This document shows positions 17,529 to 28,236 of a stretch of 64,000 nt of DNA, one piece after another. Source of the stretch: Ramlibacter sp. (GTDB lineage Bacteria > Pseudomonadota > Gammaproteobacteria > Burkholderiales > Burkholderiaceae_C); contig JADJPY010000011.1 of assembly GCA_016713005.1 (NCBI GenBank), forward strand, positions 434,001 to 498,000. Direction: 5' to 3'. Made by a program: the position numbers and the translations under genes. Below the pieces are notes generated by a model. The model was not told where the DNA came from, searched no databases, and worked only from the letters and a program-made list of their open reading frames with translations. The first letter of the stretch is position 1; each line of letters opens with the position of its first letter.

Positions 17529-17978
17529 ATGAACAAGACCCGAATTGCTGCTTTCGTGTTGGCCGCCAGTGCGCTGGCCAGCAGTCCCGTGCGCAGCCAG
17601 AGTGAAGTGTCCATCGCACTGTCGATGCTGCCCGTCGCGTCTGTTGTGGGCGTTGCGTCGGTGGCTGTCGCTGGCGTGGGTGCTGTCAGCGCTGCTCCGC
17701 TGGTGCTGAGCGCCGCAGGCGCGGTGTTCACCATCAAGGCCGTGGAAGTGTCGGCGCAAGGCACGGTCTATGTGCTGGAGCGAGCGTCCGACGGCGCGCG
17801 CGTAAGTGTGGAAGTGTCCGGGCGTGGCGCTGGCGCAGCGTCGCTGGCCGTCGGCACGGGTGTAACGGTCAGCGTGATCGGTGCAGGCTTGGTGCTCAGT
17901 GCAGCCGGCGAGGCAATTGCGTTCATCCCCAACGCCATAGGTCGAGCGCTGCTGCACAACGAACGCCTCACCTACTGA
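17529..17978 (+). CDS. Small exported hypothetical protein
   Basis: A 149-residue protein I cannot place in a named family. A signal peptide is visible at residues 1-23 (AAFVLAASALASSPVRSQ). The rest is Ala/Val/Ser/Gly-rich, with hydrophobic stretches at about 28-70 and 105-130 that could be membrane segments. The ATG at 17529 is chosen because GGAGGA lies 8 bases before it. The DUF2145 gene starts 7 bases after its stop, so the pair is probably a functional unit in the envelope. Confidence 0.7.
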   Translation: MNKTRIAAFVLAASALASSPVRSQSEVSIALSMLPVASVVGVASVAVAGVGAVSAAPLVLSAAGAVFTIKAVEVSAQGTVYVLERASDGARVSVEVSGRGAGAASLAVGTGVTVSVIGAGLVLSAAGEAIAFIPNAIGRALLHNERLTY

Positions 17979-17985
17979 AGGGCAC

Positions 17986-18774
17986 ATGATGAAAAACGCC
18001 TGTTCACTGTTTGTCCTTGCGGTCACGCTGCTGGTCACCCCCGCCGTCCAGGCTGGTCGCAACTGCGAAGCGAGGAAACCCACGGTCCTAACCATCACCA
18101 ACGGCCTGACGCTGGCCGAGCGCACGATGAACGCGCTGGATGCCAGCGGCGCCCAGGTGGTGGTGCTCGCCCGTGCGGGGCAGGACCTTGGCAAGTACGG
18201 CGTTCGCTACTCGCATCTGGGGCTTGCCTGGAAGACGCCAGAGGGCTGGCGCGTGCTGCACAAGCTCAACCAGTGCGGCACGGCCCAGGCAGCGCTGTAC
18301 CGCCAGGGGCTGGGAGAGTTCTTTCTGGACGACCTGTGGCGCTATGAAGCCGCATGGGTGACACCTGCCGCTGATGTGCAGGGCAAGCTGAAGGCGCTGC
18401 TGCTGGACGAGCGCCGCGCCTTCAGCCTGCACCACAAGCCCTACAGCATCGTCAGCTACGCCTGGGGTCGCCAGTACCAGCAGTCCAACCAGTGGGCACT
18501 GGAGACGCTGGCCTTGGCCATGGACCCCGGCATCACCAGCCGGGACGCCGCGCAGGCATGGTTGATGTTCAAGGGCTACCGGCCCACGGTGCTAAAGGTT
18601 GGTCCGCTGGCCCGCCTTGGTGGACGCATGGGCGCGGCGAATGTGGCGTTTGATGACCACCCGCCGGAAAAGCGCTTCAGCGACCGGATTGAGACAGTCA
18701 CGGTGGATTCGGTGTTCAATTGGCTTCAGCGCGCCGGTCTGGGCGGCGCGACGGTGACCACAAGCCTGCGGTAG
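17986..18774 (+). CDS. DUF2145 family exported protein
   Basis: A 262-residue protein with a signal peptide at about 1-23 (TLLVTPAVQAG). It then shows the DUF2145 features: a conserved Cys soon after cleavage (RNCEARKP), RYSHLGLAWK, LHKLNQCG and YSIVSYAWGRQYQQSNQWAL. The spaced His and Cys residues recall NlpC/P60-like papain folds, so an envelope hydrolase is conceivable, but no activity is established for the family. It follows the small exported protein by 7 bases. Confidence 0.82.
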   Translation: MMKNACSLFVLAVTLLVTPAVQAGRNCEARKPTVLTITNGLTLAERTMNALDASGAQVVVLARAGQDLGKYGVRYSHLGLAWKTPEGWRVLHKLNQCGTAQAALYRQGLGEFFLDDLWRYEAAWVTPAADVQGKLKALLLDERRAFSLHHKPYSIVSYAWGRQYQQSNQWALETLALAMDPGITSRDAAQAWLMFKGYRPTVLKVGPLARLGGRMGAANVAFDDHPPEKRFSDRIETVTVDSVFNWLQRAGLGGATVTTSLR

Positions 18775-18779
18775 CGGCT

Positions 18780-18843
18780 TTTCAAGGCCATTTCGGCCTG
18801 TGGCCCCCGTCAATGCTTGCTGACCTACTATGAAAACGATAGC
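18780..18843 (-). repeat. Dispersed hairpin repeat, copy 4 (intergenic)
   Basis: Read on the minus strand, the hairpin GCTATCGTTTTCATAGT is followed by a linker ending CATTGACGGGGGCC, then AGGCCGAAATGGCCTTGAAA. This is the fullest copy and shows both hairpins: the AT-rich one and the GGCC one. It fills the gap between the DUF2145 and zinc-ribbon genes and may act as a transcription boundary. Confidence 0.65.
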
Positions 18844-18860
18844 AAACCGAGAAGTGAAAC

Positions 18861-19922
18861 ATGAGCAAAGCCCTGCGCCTGTCTGAAAAGTGGTTCCGCC
18901 GCGGCCTGTGGCTGGTGGCGCTGGTGTTCGCCAGCTTCCTGATCGGCCTGGGTGGCACCGTGGTGGGCGACCTGCCCAGGGTGGAAAAGCGCCTGGAGCT
19001 GGACAATTTCCTGCACCGCCCCACGGCGGACAAGCTGCGCGCGGAGATCAAGGCCGCCCGCCAGGCCAGCGAGGAGTCGCAGACCGCCGTCGACCAGGCG
19101 CGATTGAAGCTGCAGGTGGCGCGCAGCGATTCGAACGCCGCACGCGAGACGTTCAACAACTGGCTGGCCACGCGCCGCGCCACCCAGCAGGCCGAGCAGG
19201 ACCCGGAGCTGGTCGCCCGCACCCGGGCGCTGGATGCGCTCAAGCAGGCCGAGCGCGCTGCTCAGGCTGCGGTGGAAAAGCAGGACCAGGTTGCGCTGGA
19301 TGCGCGCCAGGCCGAGGCCCGTGCCCGCCGCGACTTGAGCCAGTTGGAAAGCGACGCGCGCGACAAGCTCAACGCCGAGCAGCGCAAGGTGGAGTTGCGC
19401 GTCTTCCTGTACCGGCTGGCGCTCACGCTGCCGCTGCTGGTGGCCGCAGGCTGGCTGTTTGCCAAAAAGCGCCAGGGCACGTACTGGCCTTTCGTGTGGG
19501 GCTTCATCTTCTTTGCAGTATTTGCCTTCTTTGTGGAGCTGGTGCCCTACCTGCCCAGCTACGGCGGCTACGTGCGCTACATCGTGGGCATCATCGCCAC
19601 TGTGCTGGTGGGTCGCTACGCCATCATCGCGCTCAATCGCTATCTGGAGCGTCAAAAGGCAGCCGAGCAACTGCCCGACGCACAGCGCCGTGAGGAGTTG
19701 AGTTACGACACCGCGCTGGCCCGCCTGGCCAAGGGTGTCTGCCCGGGGTGCGAGAGACCGGTGGACCTGAAGAGCGACAAGATTGACTTTTGTCCGCACT
19801 GCGGCATCGGGCTGCACGACCATTGCGGTCGGTGCGGTACCCGCAAGAGTGCGTTCGCGAAGTTCTGCCACGCCTGCGGCGCGGGGGCCGGTGCTACACC
19901 CCCCGCGCCCGATCCTGCTTGA
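18861..19922 (+). CDS. Membrane protein with coiled coil and C-terminal double zinc ribbon
   Basis: A 353-residue protein of unknown role. One membrane helix lies at about residues 15-35, then a long charged Ala/Gln/Arg-rich coiled coil at about 50-185. Three further hydrophobic segments lie at about 187-265. A double zinc ribbon occupies about 292-345: CPGC...CPHC and CGRCG...CHACG, eight or more Cys in the right spacing, plus nearby His. It probably binds two zinc ions on the cytoplasmic side. Its 3' end overlaps the 3' end of tgt on the opposite strand by 29 bases. Confidence 0.72.
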   Translation: MSKALRLSEKWFRRGLWLVALVFASFLIGLGGTVVGDLPRVEKRLELDNFLHRPTADKLRAEIKAARQASEESQTAVDQARLKLQVARSDSNAARETFNNWLATRRATQQAEQDPELVARTRALDALKQAERAAQAAVEKQDQVALDARQAEARARRDLSQLESDARDKLNAEQRKVELRVFLYRLALTLPLLVAAGWLFAKKRQGTYWPFVWGFIFFAVFAFFVELVPYLPSYGGYVRYIVGIIATVLVGRYAIIALNRYLERQKAAEQLPDAQRREELSYDTALARLAKGVCPGCERPVDLKSDKIDFCPHCGIGLHDHCGRCGTRKSAFAKFCHACGAGAGATPPAPDPA

Positions 19923-21054
19923 ACTGCTGCGCGAAGCCCGCAAAGTCGCCCGCGTCCAGCGCGTCGCGCACTTCCTGCATCAGGTTCAGGTAGTAGTGCA
20001 GGTTGTGGATGGTGGTGAGCATGGGGCCCAGCATCTCGCCGCAGCGGTCCAGGTGGTGCAGGTAGGCGCGTGAAAATCCGCCGGACGCGGCACCGGCGGG
20101 CGTTGTCCCGCCCTTGCAGGTGTAGCAGCTGCAGGTTTCGTCCAGCGGCCGCTCGTCGTTCTTGTGGCGGGCGTTGCGGATCTTCAGGTCGCCAAAGCGG
20201 GTGAACAGGTGGCCGTTGCGCGCGTTGCGTGTGGGCATCACGCAGTCAAACATGTCCACACCACAGGCCACGCCTTCCACCAGGTCTTCGGGCGTGCCCA
20301 CGCCCATCAGGTAGCGCGGCTTGTGGGCAGGCAGGCGGTGCGGCGTGTGCGCCATGATGCGCAGCATCTCGTCCTTGGGCTCGCCCACGCTCACGCCGCC
20401 CACGGCGTAGCCGGGGAAGTCCATGGCCACCAGCTGGTCCAGCGACTCCTGGCGCAGGTTCTCGAACATGCCGCCCTGCACGATGCCAAACAGCGCGTTG
20501 GGATTCTCCAGCCGGGCAAACTCGGCCTTGCAGCGCTGCGCCCAGCGCAGGCTGAGTTCCATCGATTGCCGCGCCTCGCGCTCGGTGGTGATGTGGCCCT
20601 TCACGTCGTAGGGCGTGCATTCGTCAAACTGCATGACGATGTCGCTGTTCAGCGTGGTCTGGATCTGCATGCTGATCTCGGGCGTCAAAAACAGCTTGTC
20701 GCCGTTCACCGGGGAGGCGAACTTCACGCCCTCCTCGCTGATCTTGCGCATCTCGCCCAGGCTCCACACCTGGAAGCCGCCGCTGTCGGTCAGGATGGGT
20801 TTCTGCCAGTTCTCGAACCGGTGCAGGCCGCCAAACTGGGCCATCACGTCAAGGCCCGGGCGCATCCACAGGTGAAAGGTGTTGCCCAGAATGATCTGCG
20901 CGCCCATTTCTTCCAGGCTGCGTGGCATCACGCCTTTGACCGTGCCATAGGTGCCCACGGGCATGAAGATGGGGGTCTGCACCACACCGTGGTTGAGCGT
21001 GAGCGTGCCGCGCCGGGCGTGGCCTTCGGTTTTGTGCAGATCGAACTGGAGCAT
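19894..21054 (-). CDS. tgt: tRNA-guanine transglycosylase (queuine/preQ1)
   Basis: A 386-residue Tgt, close to the family's usual length. In bacteria it swaps guanine 34 for preQ1 in tRNAs with GUN anticodons. Seen are the substrate-binding stretch LTDSGGFQVWSLG with the catalytic Asp, the later YLMGVGTPEDLVEGV, the second Asp in FDCVMPTRNARNG, and the zinc site CSCYTCKGG with a downstream His. The ATG at 21054 gives the normal N-terminus (LQFDLHKTEGHARRG); the frame remains open far upstream, but that part shows no homology. The partner enzyme queA is 1.9 kb away on the same strand, not adjacent as in many genomes. Confidence 0.95.
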   Translation of the reverse strand: MLQFDLHKTEGHARRGTLTLNHGVVQTPIFMPVGTYGTVKGVMPRSLEEMGAQIILGNTFHLWMRPGLDVMAQFGGLHRFENWQKPILTDSGGFQVWSLGEMRKISEEGVKFASPVNGDKLFLTPEISMQIQTTLNSDIVMQFDECTPYDVKGHITTEREARQSMELSLRWAQRCKAEFARLENPNALFGIVQGGMFENLRQESLDQLVAMDFPGYAVGGVSVGEPKDEMLRIMAHTPHRLPAHKPRYLMGVGTPEDLVEGVACGVDMFDCVMPTRNARNGHLFTRFGDLKIRNARHKNDERPLDETCSCYTCKGGTTPAGAASGGFSRAYLHHLDRCGEMLGPMLTTIHNLHYYLNLMQEVRDALDAGDFAGFAQQFKQDRARGV

Positions 21055-21217
21055 GGCGGGATTGTCCCTGAACGCGCAGGGCGATTCCCGCCTCCGTAAA
21101 GTAGTCTGGGTGTGACTTTTTAGTGCATCTGCGGCCCTTCGGCGCGCGTAGTTGGCAGGCTTCCATGGGAGCGGCAAATGGGTTGCCGCGGCGAAGTAAA
21201 TAAAAAGGACGTCAAGC

Positions 21218-22135
21218 ATGAAACGCAGAGTACTTTTCAGTAGTGGGATCAAGGCCCTGGTGCTGGCCGGCCTGACGCCGCTGGCGGCCCGCGCGCAAAT
21301 GATCCGGGGTCGCGCCCCGCAGGCGCTGCGTTCGATGGTGGTCGAGGCGGTGCAGATGCCCGCCTGGAGCACCGAAGGCGGCCAGCGGCGGCCTTTGGCC
21401 CCTGGCGACACCGTCAGCACGGCGCAAGAGGTGCAAACCGACGCCGGCGCTGCCCTGGTGCTGCGTCTGCCCGAAGGCAGCCTGATCCGCCTGGGCGAAA
21501 AAACCCGCCTGGGGGTACAGCGCCTGGAGGTCGGTGACGCCGATGGCCGCACGGCCGTGCGCTCCGAGATGACGCTGTTTGACGGCTTCTTCCGCTTTGC
21601 CACCTCGGCGGTGGCCAAGGCGGTGGGCCAGCGCCAGATCAATGTGACGCTGCGCACGGCCACGATTGGCATCCGCGGCACCGATTTCTGGTCCATGACC
21701 GACGCTGCGCACGACGCCGCCTGCATCTTTGAGGGCCGCATCGACCTGGACACCCGCGACCAGGGCGCGCTGGTGCTGGACAAGCCCACGGCGTTCTGGG
21801 CACGCTTCTTCCAGCAGCCGGTACAGCCCGTGGGCAACGCCACCCCGCAGCAGCTGGCCACTTTTCTGGGCTCTACCGAGCTGTCACCCGGCAAAGGGGT
21901 CGCCCTGACGGGCGGCCGCTGGCAGGTGCTGGCCCTGGGCACGCGCGATTCGCGGGAAGCACTGCGTGTGGCGGGGCGCTTGCGCGCAGCCGGCTACCCG
22001 GCGCAGAGCGTGGCGCAGGGTGGCGGCCACGAAGTCCGCATTTCCGGGCTGGCCACGCGCGAGGATGCCCAGGCCGTGCTGGCGCGGATTGCCGGTGTTG
22101 AGGGCGTCAACGGGCGGGTGGTGTCCAGTGTCTGA
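21218..22135 (+). CDS. Exported FecR-domain protein with C-terminal SPOR domain
   Basis: A 305-residue protein. Its signal peptide is at about residues 1-26. A FecR domain lies at about 50-185, with PGDTVSTAQEVQTDAGAALV and LRTATIGIRGTDFW, the classic FecR box. A SPOR domain lies at about 230-303 (WQVLALGTRDSREALRVAGR), the fold that binds denuded peptidoglycan glycans at division sites. This is not the sigma-regulator FecR, as it lacks the cytoplasmic N-terminal part and has no sigma factor beside it. Its stop overlaps the start of the HAMP gene, so the two are translationally coupled. Confidence 0.83.
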   Translation: MKRRVLFSSGIKALVLAGLTPLAARAQMIRGRAPQALRSMVVEAVQMPAWSTEGGQRRPLAPGDTVSTAQEVQTDAGAALVLRLPEGSLIRLGEKTRLGVQRLEVGDADGRTAVRSEMTLFDGFFRFATSAVAKAVGQRQINVTLRTATIGIRGTDFWSMTDAAHDAACIFEGRIDLDTRDQGALVLDKPTAFWARFFQQPVQPVGNATPQQLATFLGSTELSPGKGVALTGGRWQVLALGTRDSREALRVAGRLRAAGYPAQSVAQGGGHEVRISGLATREDAQAVLARIAGVEGVNGRVVSSV

Positions 22136-22940
22136 GGCGCCCGCGACGGAAATGAAGTGGTACCGCTCGGTGGCGGTCAAGACTTTCGGGATCGCCTTTG
22201 TGGCCACCCACGTTCCGTTGCTGGTACTGATCGCTGTGCTGACGCTGCGCCCCCAGTGGCTGACGCCGTGGGGGGTGTTTCTGGTGACGCTGGTGGCCAC
22301 GCTGCTGGCGACGGCCCTCGTCCTGTGGGTGCTGTGGCGGCTGTTCCGCCCGCTGCGGCTGGCTGCCGACGGTTTGCTGGGCTTCATGCTGCGGGGCGAG
22401 ACGGTGCATGTCTCCGCCGCTGCGCAGGACGAGGTGGGTCGCCTGGTCCGCGTGCTGGTGCGGTCGCTGGCGCACCTGGGGCGCAGCCGCGCGCCTCTGC
22501 TCCACGCCGGCGCCCTGTTGCTGAACCGCCGGCTGCACCAGCCCGAGTCGGCTGACCTGGCGACGCATCAGGTACTGGCGCTGGTGGAAGTCGACCAATG
22601 GCAAGCCATTGAGGACGAGGCCGACGCCCAGCACATCCTGGACGTGCAAGCCGCGTTTGGTCGCCGGGTCAAGGAGGCCTTTGCCGACAGCGGACTGGTG
22701 CTGACCTGGGGCCGCGGTCGTTGCCTGGTGCTGGCGCCTCCGCCTGCGGCGGACATGCACGAACGTCTGGCGATGCTGCGGGATCCTTTTCACTCTGCGA
22801 CCCGGCCTGCCCGCTACACCTGCAGCGCGGTGGTGGAGACCCGCTCCAGTGGCCCGATGGGCTGGTCCAGCGCGCTGCAACGGCTGGAACATCGCCTGTT
22901 TGCTCTTCGACTGGGGCTGGAAGCTTCTGCTGCGGCCTGA
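22128..22940 (+). CDS. Membrane HAMP protein with degenerate GGDEF-like domain
   Basis: A 270-residue protein with two membrane helices at about residues 15-36 and 42-66. A HAMP-like segment follows at about 67-120 (RLFRPLRLAADGLL, then AAQDEVGRLVRVL). The C-terminal half (about 145-260) has the rhythm of a GGDEF domain: LALVEVDQWQAIEDEADAQH resembles the D-x-F-K-x-x-N-D metal region, and TWGRGRCLVLAP stands where R-x-G-G-D-E-F should be. The catalytic residues are missing, so it is probably not a diguanylate cyclase. The GTG at 22128 overlaps the FecR-SPOR stop; an ATG at 22152 is an alternative. The family assignment is my inference. Confidence 0.65.
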   Translation: MSEAPATEMKWYRSVAVKTFGIAFVATHVPLLVLIAVLTLRPQWLTPWGVFLVTLVATLLATALVLWVLWRLFRPLRLAADGLLGFMLRGETVHVSAAAQDEVGRLVRVLVRSLAHLGRSRAPLLHAGALLLNRRLHQPESADLATHQVLALVEVDQWQAIEDEADAQHILDVQAAFGRRVKEAFADSGLVLTWGRGRCLVLAPPPAADMHERLAMLRDPFHSATRPARYTCSAVVETRSSGPMGWSSALQRLEHRLFALRLGLEASAAA

Positions 22941-23981
22941 TCAGTCCGCGCGGCCCAGCAGCATGGCGTCGCCATAGCTGAAAAAGCGGTAGCGCTGTGT
23001 GATGGCGTGGCGGTACAGCGCCATTACCGGGTCGTATCCCGCAAACGCGCTCACCAGCATCATCAGGGTGCTTTTGGGCAAATGAAAGTTGGTGACCAGA
23101 CGGTCCACCACCTGGAACCGGAATCCCGGCGTGATGAAGATCGCGGTTTCTCCCGACGTGCGGCCGGTGGCGGCCCATGATTCCAGCGTGCGCACCGTGG
23201 TCGTGCCCACCGCCACCACGCGGCCGCCGCGCGCTCGGCAGGCCTGGATGGCGTCGATCGTGGCGGGGGGCACGGCGTAACGCTCGCGTTGCATGCGGGG
23301 GCCTTCAATGGTCTCGGCCTTGACCGGCTGGAATGTGCCCGCACCCACATGCAGCGTGACGGCAGCCCGTTGCACGCCGCGCGCGTCCAGCGCCGCCAGC
23401 AGCGCGTCGTCGAAATGCAGCGCCGCGGTGGGCGCGGCCACTGCGCCGGGGTGGCGTGCAAACACGGTCTGGTAGCGCTGGACATCGTCGGACGAATCGA
23501 GGTGTGTGATGTACGGCGGCAGCGGCACATGGCCGCAGCGCTCCATCACCGCATAGGCGTCTTCGCTGAAACCGAAGCGGAACAGCGCGCCGTCCTCGTC
23601 GGGCCAGCGGCCAAGCAGTGTGGCCGTGAAGCCGCCCGCCATGGGCAGCGTGGTGCCCACAGGCGGCTTCTTGCTGACCTTGACATGGGCCACGACCTCG
23701 TTGGCGCCCTGCGGCCCCTGCAAGACGCGCTCGACCAGCAACTCCACCTTGCCGCCGGTCGGCTTTTCGCCGAACAGCCGTGCCTTGATGACCTTGGTGT
23801 CATTGAAGACCAGCAGGTCGCCGGCGTCCAGCAATGAGGGCAGTTCGCGAAACACGCGGTCCGCGGGCTGGGCACGGGTAGCGTCCAGCAGGCGCGACGC
23901 GCTGCGCTCGGCCGCGGGGTGCTGGGCAATCAGTTCCGGGGGAAGGGCGAAGTCGAAATCGCTGACGGTGAAGGTGCGCAT
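22941..23981 (-). CDS. queA: S-adenosylmethionine:tRNA ribosyltransferase-isomerase
   Basis: A 346-residue QueA, which transfers and isomerises the ribosyl part of SAM onto preQ1 in tRNA to make epoxyqueuosine, the step after Tgt. Seen are the N-terminal FDFALPPELIAQHPAAERSA, the long QueA signature around LLVFNDTKVIKARLFGEKPT, and the later AAPTAALHFD and TLHVGAGTFQPVK. The C-terminal FHLPKSTLMMLVSAFAGYD is also present. The start lies only 18 bases from the divergent recG start. It converges with the HAMP gene, with no gap between the stops. Confidence 0.95.
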   Translation of the reverse strand: MRTFTVSDFDFALPPELIAQHPAAERSASRLLDATRAQPADRVFRELPSLLDAGDLLVFNDTKVIKARLFGEKPTGGKVELLVERVLQGPQGANEVVAHVKVSKKPPVGTTLPMAGGFTATLLGRWPDEDGALFRFGFSEDAYAVMERCGHVPLPPYITHLDSSDDVQRYQTVFARHPGAVAAPTAALHFDDALLAALDARGVQRAAVTLHVGAGTFQPVKAETIEGPRMQRERYAVPPATIDAIQACRARGGRVVAVGTTTVRTLESWAATGRTSGETAIFITPGFRFQVVDRLVTNFHLPKSTLMMLVSAFAGYDPVMALYRHAITQRYRFFSYGDAMLLGRAD

Positions 23982-23999
23982 GTGCGTCAAAATTGTCCC

Positions 24000-26114
<2,115 letters not shown>

Positions 26115-26139
26115 AGACACATCTTCGCGCACCCCCGAC

Positions 26140-27102
26140 ATGACCCTGACCGAACTCCGCTACATCGTTGCCGTCGCCCGCGAGAAGCACTTCGGCCATG
26201 CGGCCGAAGCCTGCTTTGTCTCGCAGCCCACGCTGTCGGTGGCGATCAAGAAGCTGGAAGACGAGCTCCAGGTCAAGCTGTTCGAGCGCAGCGCCAACGA
26301 GGTCACGGTCACCCCGCTGGGCGAGGAGATCGTGCGCCAGGCGCAAAGCGTTCTGGAGCAGGCCGCCAACATCAAGGAGATCGCGCGGCGTGGCAAGGAT
26401 CCGCTGGCCGGCCCGCTCAAGCTGGGCATCATCTACACCATCGGTCCCTATCTGCTGCCCGACCTGGTGCGCCAGGCGATCGCGCGCACGCCGCAGATGC
26501 CTTTGATGCTGCAGGAGAACTTCACGGTCAAGCTGCTGGAGATGCTGCGCACCGGCGAGATCGATTGCGCCATCCTGGCCGAGCCATTCCCTGACACCGG
26601 TCTGGCCACGGCCGCGCTGTACGACGAGCCTTTCATGGCGGCGCTGCCCAGCCACCATCCGCTGGCCGGGCTGAAATCCATCACCGCCGAAGCACTCAAG
26701 AAGGAAACCATGCTGTTGCTGGGCAACGGCCACTGCTTTCGTGACCACGTGCTGGAGGTGTGCCCCGAGTTCGCTCGATTCTCGAGCGACGCCGAAGGCA
26801 TCCGCAAGAGCTTCGAGGGCTCGTCACTTGAAACCATCAAGCACATGGTGGCCGCCGGCATGGGCGTCACGCTGGTGCCGCGCCTGTCGGTGCCCAAGGA
26901 AGCACTGGCGCCCAAGCGCCGCCGCAAGGACGAGGACGCCTTTGTCAGCTACCTGCCCATCACCGACGAGCATGGGGGCGCGCCGCCCACGCGCCGGGTG
27001 GTGCTGGCCTGGCGGCGCAGCTTTACCCGCTACGAAGCCATCGCGGCGCTGCGCAATGCGATCTACGCCTGCGAGCTGCCGGGCGTGACGCGCCTGTCCT
27101 GA
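26140..27102 (+). CDS. oxyR: Hydrogen peroxide-sensing LysR regulator OxyR
   Basis: A 320-residue LysR-type regulator. The helix-turn-helix is at about residues 1-60 (TELRYIVAVAREKHFGHAAE, then SQPTLSVAIKKLE). The C-terminal sensor domain keeps both redox cysteines: Cys199 and Cys208 in GHCFRDHVLEVC, at exactly the E. coli numbering. Peroxide joins these cysteines in a disulfide and turns on catalase and peroxidase genes. The order recG-oxyR-ubiA is a common Burkholderiales arrangement. No catalase or ahpC gene is in the window, so its targets lie elsewhere. Confidence 0.95.
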   Translation: MTLTELRYIVAVAREKHFGHAAEACFVSQPTLSVAIKKLEDELQVKLFERSANEVTVTPLGEEIVRQAQSVLEQAANIKEIARRGKDPLAGPLKLGIIYTIGPYLLPDLVRQAIARTPQMPLMLQENFTVKLLEMLRTGEIDCAILAEPFPDTGLATAALYDEPFMAALPSHHPLAGLKSITAEALKKETMLLLGNGHCFRDHVLEVCPEFARFSSDAEGIRKSFEGSSLETIKHMVAAGMGVTLVPRLSVPKEALAPKRRRKDEDAFVSYLPITDEHGGAPPTRRVVLAWRRSFTRYEAIAALRNAIYACELPGVTRLS

Positions 27103-27123
27103 GCGGGGCGTTGGGCCGGGCCT

Positions 27124-28005
27124 GTGAACATCGAACCGCTGCGCCACAAGCTCGCGCTGTACCTGGACCTGATCCGCTGGAACCGCCCCGCGGGCTGGCT
27201 GCTGCTGCTGTGGCCCAGCCTCAGCGCGTTGTGGGTTGCCGCCGGCGGCTGGCCGGGCTGGCATCTGCTGGCGGTGTTCGTGCTGGGCACCATCCTGATG
27301 CGCAGCGCGGGCTGCTGTGTGAACGATGTCGCCGACCGCGAGTTCGACCGGCATGTGAAGCGCACTGCGCAGCGTCCGGTAACGGCCGGCAAGGTGTCGG
27401 TGAAGGAGGCACTGGCGCTGGGCTCAGTGCTGGCGCTCGCCGCGTTTGGACTGGTGCTCACCACCAATCTGGTCACGGTCGCCTGGTCGTTTGCGGCGCT
27501 GGCCATCGCCATTGCGTATCCCTATGCCAAGCGCCTCGTGTCAATGCCGCAGGCCGTGCTGGGTGTGGCGTTCAGCTTTGGCATCCCGATGGCCTTCGCC
27601 GCAGTTCAGTCGCAGGTGCCGCCGCTGGCCTGGGTGCTGCTGGCGGGCAACCTGTTCTGGGTGCTGGCCTACGACACCGAATACGCGATGGTGGACCGGG
27701 ACGACGACCTGAAGATCGGCATGAAGACCTCGGCCATCACGCTGGGCCGCCGGGATGTGCCCGCGATCATGCTCTTCTACGCAATTTACCTGCTGATTTG
27801 GGCTGCAGCCCTCTTGGATGCTGGGTTGCCCGCTATATTTTTGATAGCAATTGGACTGGCCGCAGCGCAGGCGGTCTGGCACTGGACGATGATCCGCGGG
27901 CGTTCGCGCGATGGGTGCTTTCGGGCCTTTCGCCTCAACCACTGGCTGGGCTTCACCGTGTTCGCGGGTATGGTGCTGGGGTTTGCGCTCAAGCCTCTGG
28001 TCTAG
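27124..28005 (+). CDS. ubiA: 4-hydroxybenzoate polyprenyltransferase
   Basis: A 293-residue integral membrane enzyme that prenylates 4-hydroxybenzoate in ubiquinone synthesis. Both Asp-rich magnesium-diphosphate motifs are present: NDVADREFD at about residue 72 and DTEYAMVDRDDDLKIGMKTS near 190-210. About eight hydrophobic helices surround them, and LIRWNRPAGWLLLLWPS starts the chain. The GTG at 27124 gives this standard N-terminus. A copy of the dispersed hairpin repeat lies in frame at about codons 224-241 and encodes part of a membrane helix. Confidence 0.95.
   Translation: MNIEPLRHKLALYLDLIRWNRPAGWLLLLWPSLSALWVAAGGWPGWHLLAVFVLGTILMRSAGCCVNDVADREFDRHVKRTAQRPVTAGKVSVKEALALGSVLALAAFGLVLTTNLVTVAWSFAALAIAIAYPYAKRLVSMPQAVLGVAFSFGIPMAFAAVQSQVPPLAWVLLAGNLFWVLAYDTEYAMVDRDDDLKIGMKTSAITLGRRDVPAIMLFYAIYLLIWAAALLDAGLPAIFLIAIGLAAAQAVWHWTMIRGRSRDGCFRAFRLNHWLGFTVFAGMVLGFALKPLV
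27793..27848 (-). repeat. Dispersed hairpin repeat, copy 5 (inside ubiA)
   Basis: Read on the minus strand it starts with GCTATCAAAAATATAGC, then a linker with CCCAGCATCC, then GAGGGCTGCAGCCC and AAAT. The order of parts agrees with the other copies. The coding strand reads through it in frame as hydrophobic residues. Confidence 0.6.
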
Positions 28006-28073
28006 AGTTTTGGATTGAAAAAGCTTTGGCTGGTTTGTTTCCCCGCCGGTTGACGGCGACGTGTACCCGCCTG

Positions 28074-28128
28074 CGCTCGTGTCCCCCGGATTGGGCTGAG
28101 CCCAATCCTCCTCCTTTGCCTCGCTTCG
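28074..28128 (+). repeat. Inverted-pair structured repeat, left copy
   Basis: The arms are CGCTCGTGTCCCCC and TCCTCCTTTGCCTCGCTTCG. Between them stands a near-perfect palindrome opening GGATTGGGCT and closing AGCCCAATCC. The right copy is the same element in the other orientation, with one arm difference and a different central palindrome. Confidence 0.75.
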
Positions 28129-28236
28129 GCGGGCACCCATCGCCGCCAACCCGCTGCGTGCAAGGTACGTCACCACCCGGACTTCACCCCGTTCTAGCGG
28201 GTTCACTCCACTGGATCAGGTGGGCAGGGGATTGTG

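Noticed and set aside
21055..21942. N-terminal extension of tgt by about 296 codons
   Set aside because: The extension is antisense to fecR, shows no homology, and the normal Tgt start is at 21054.
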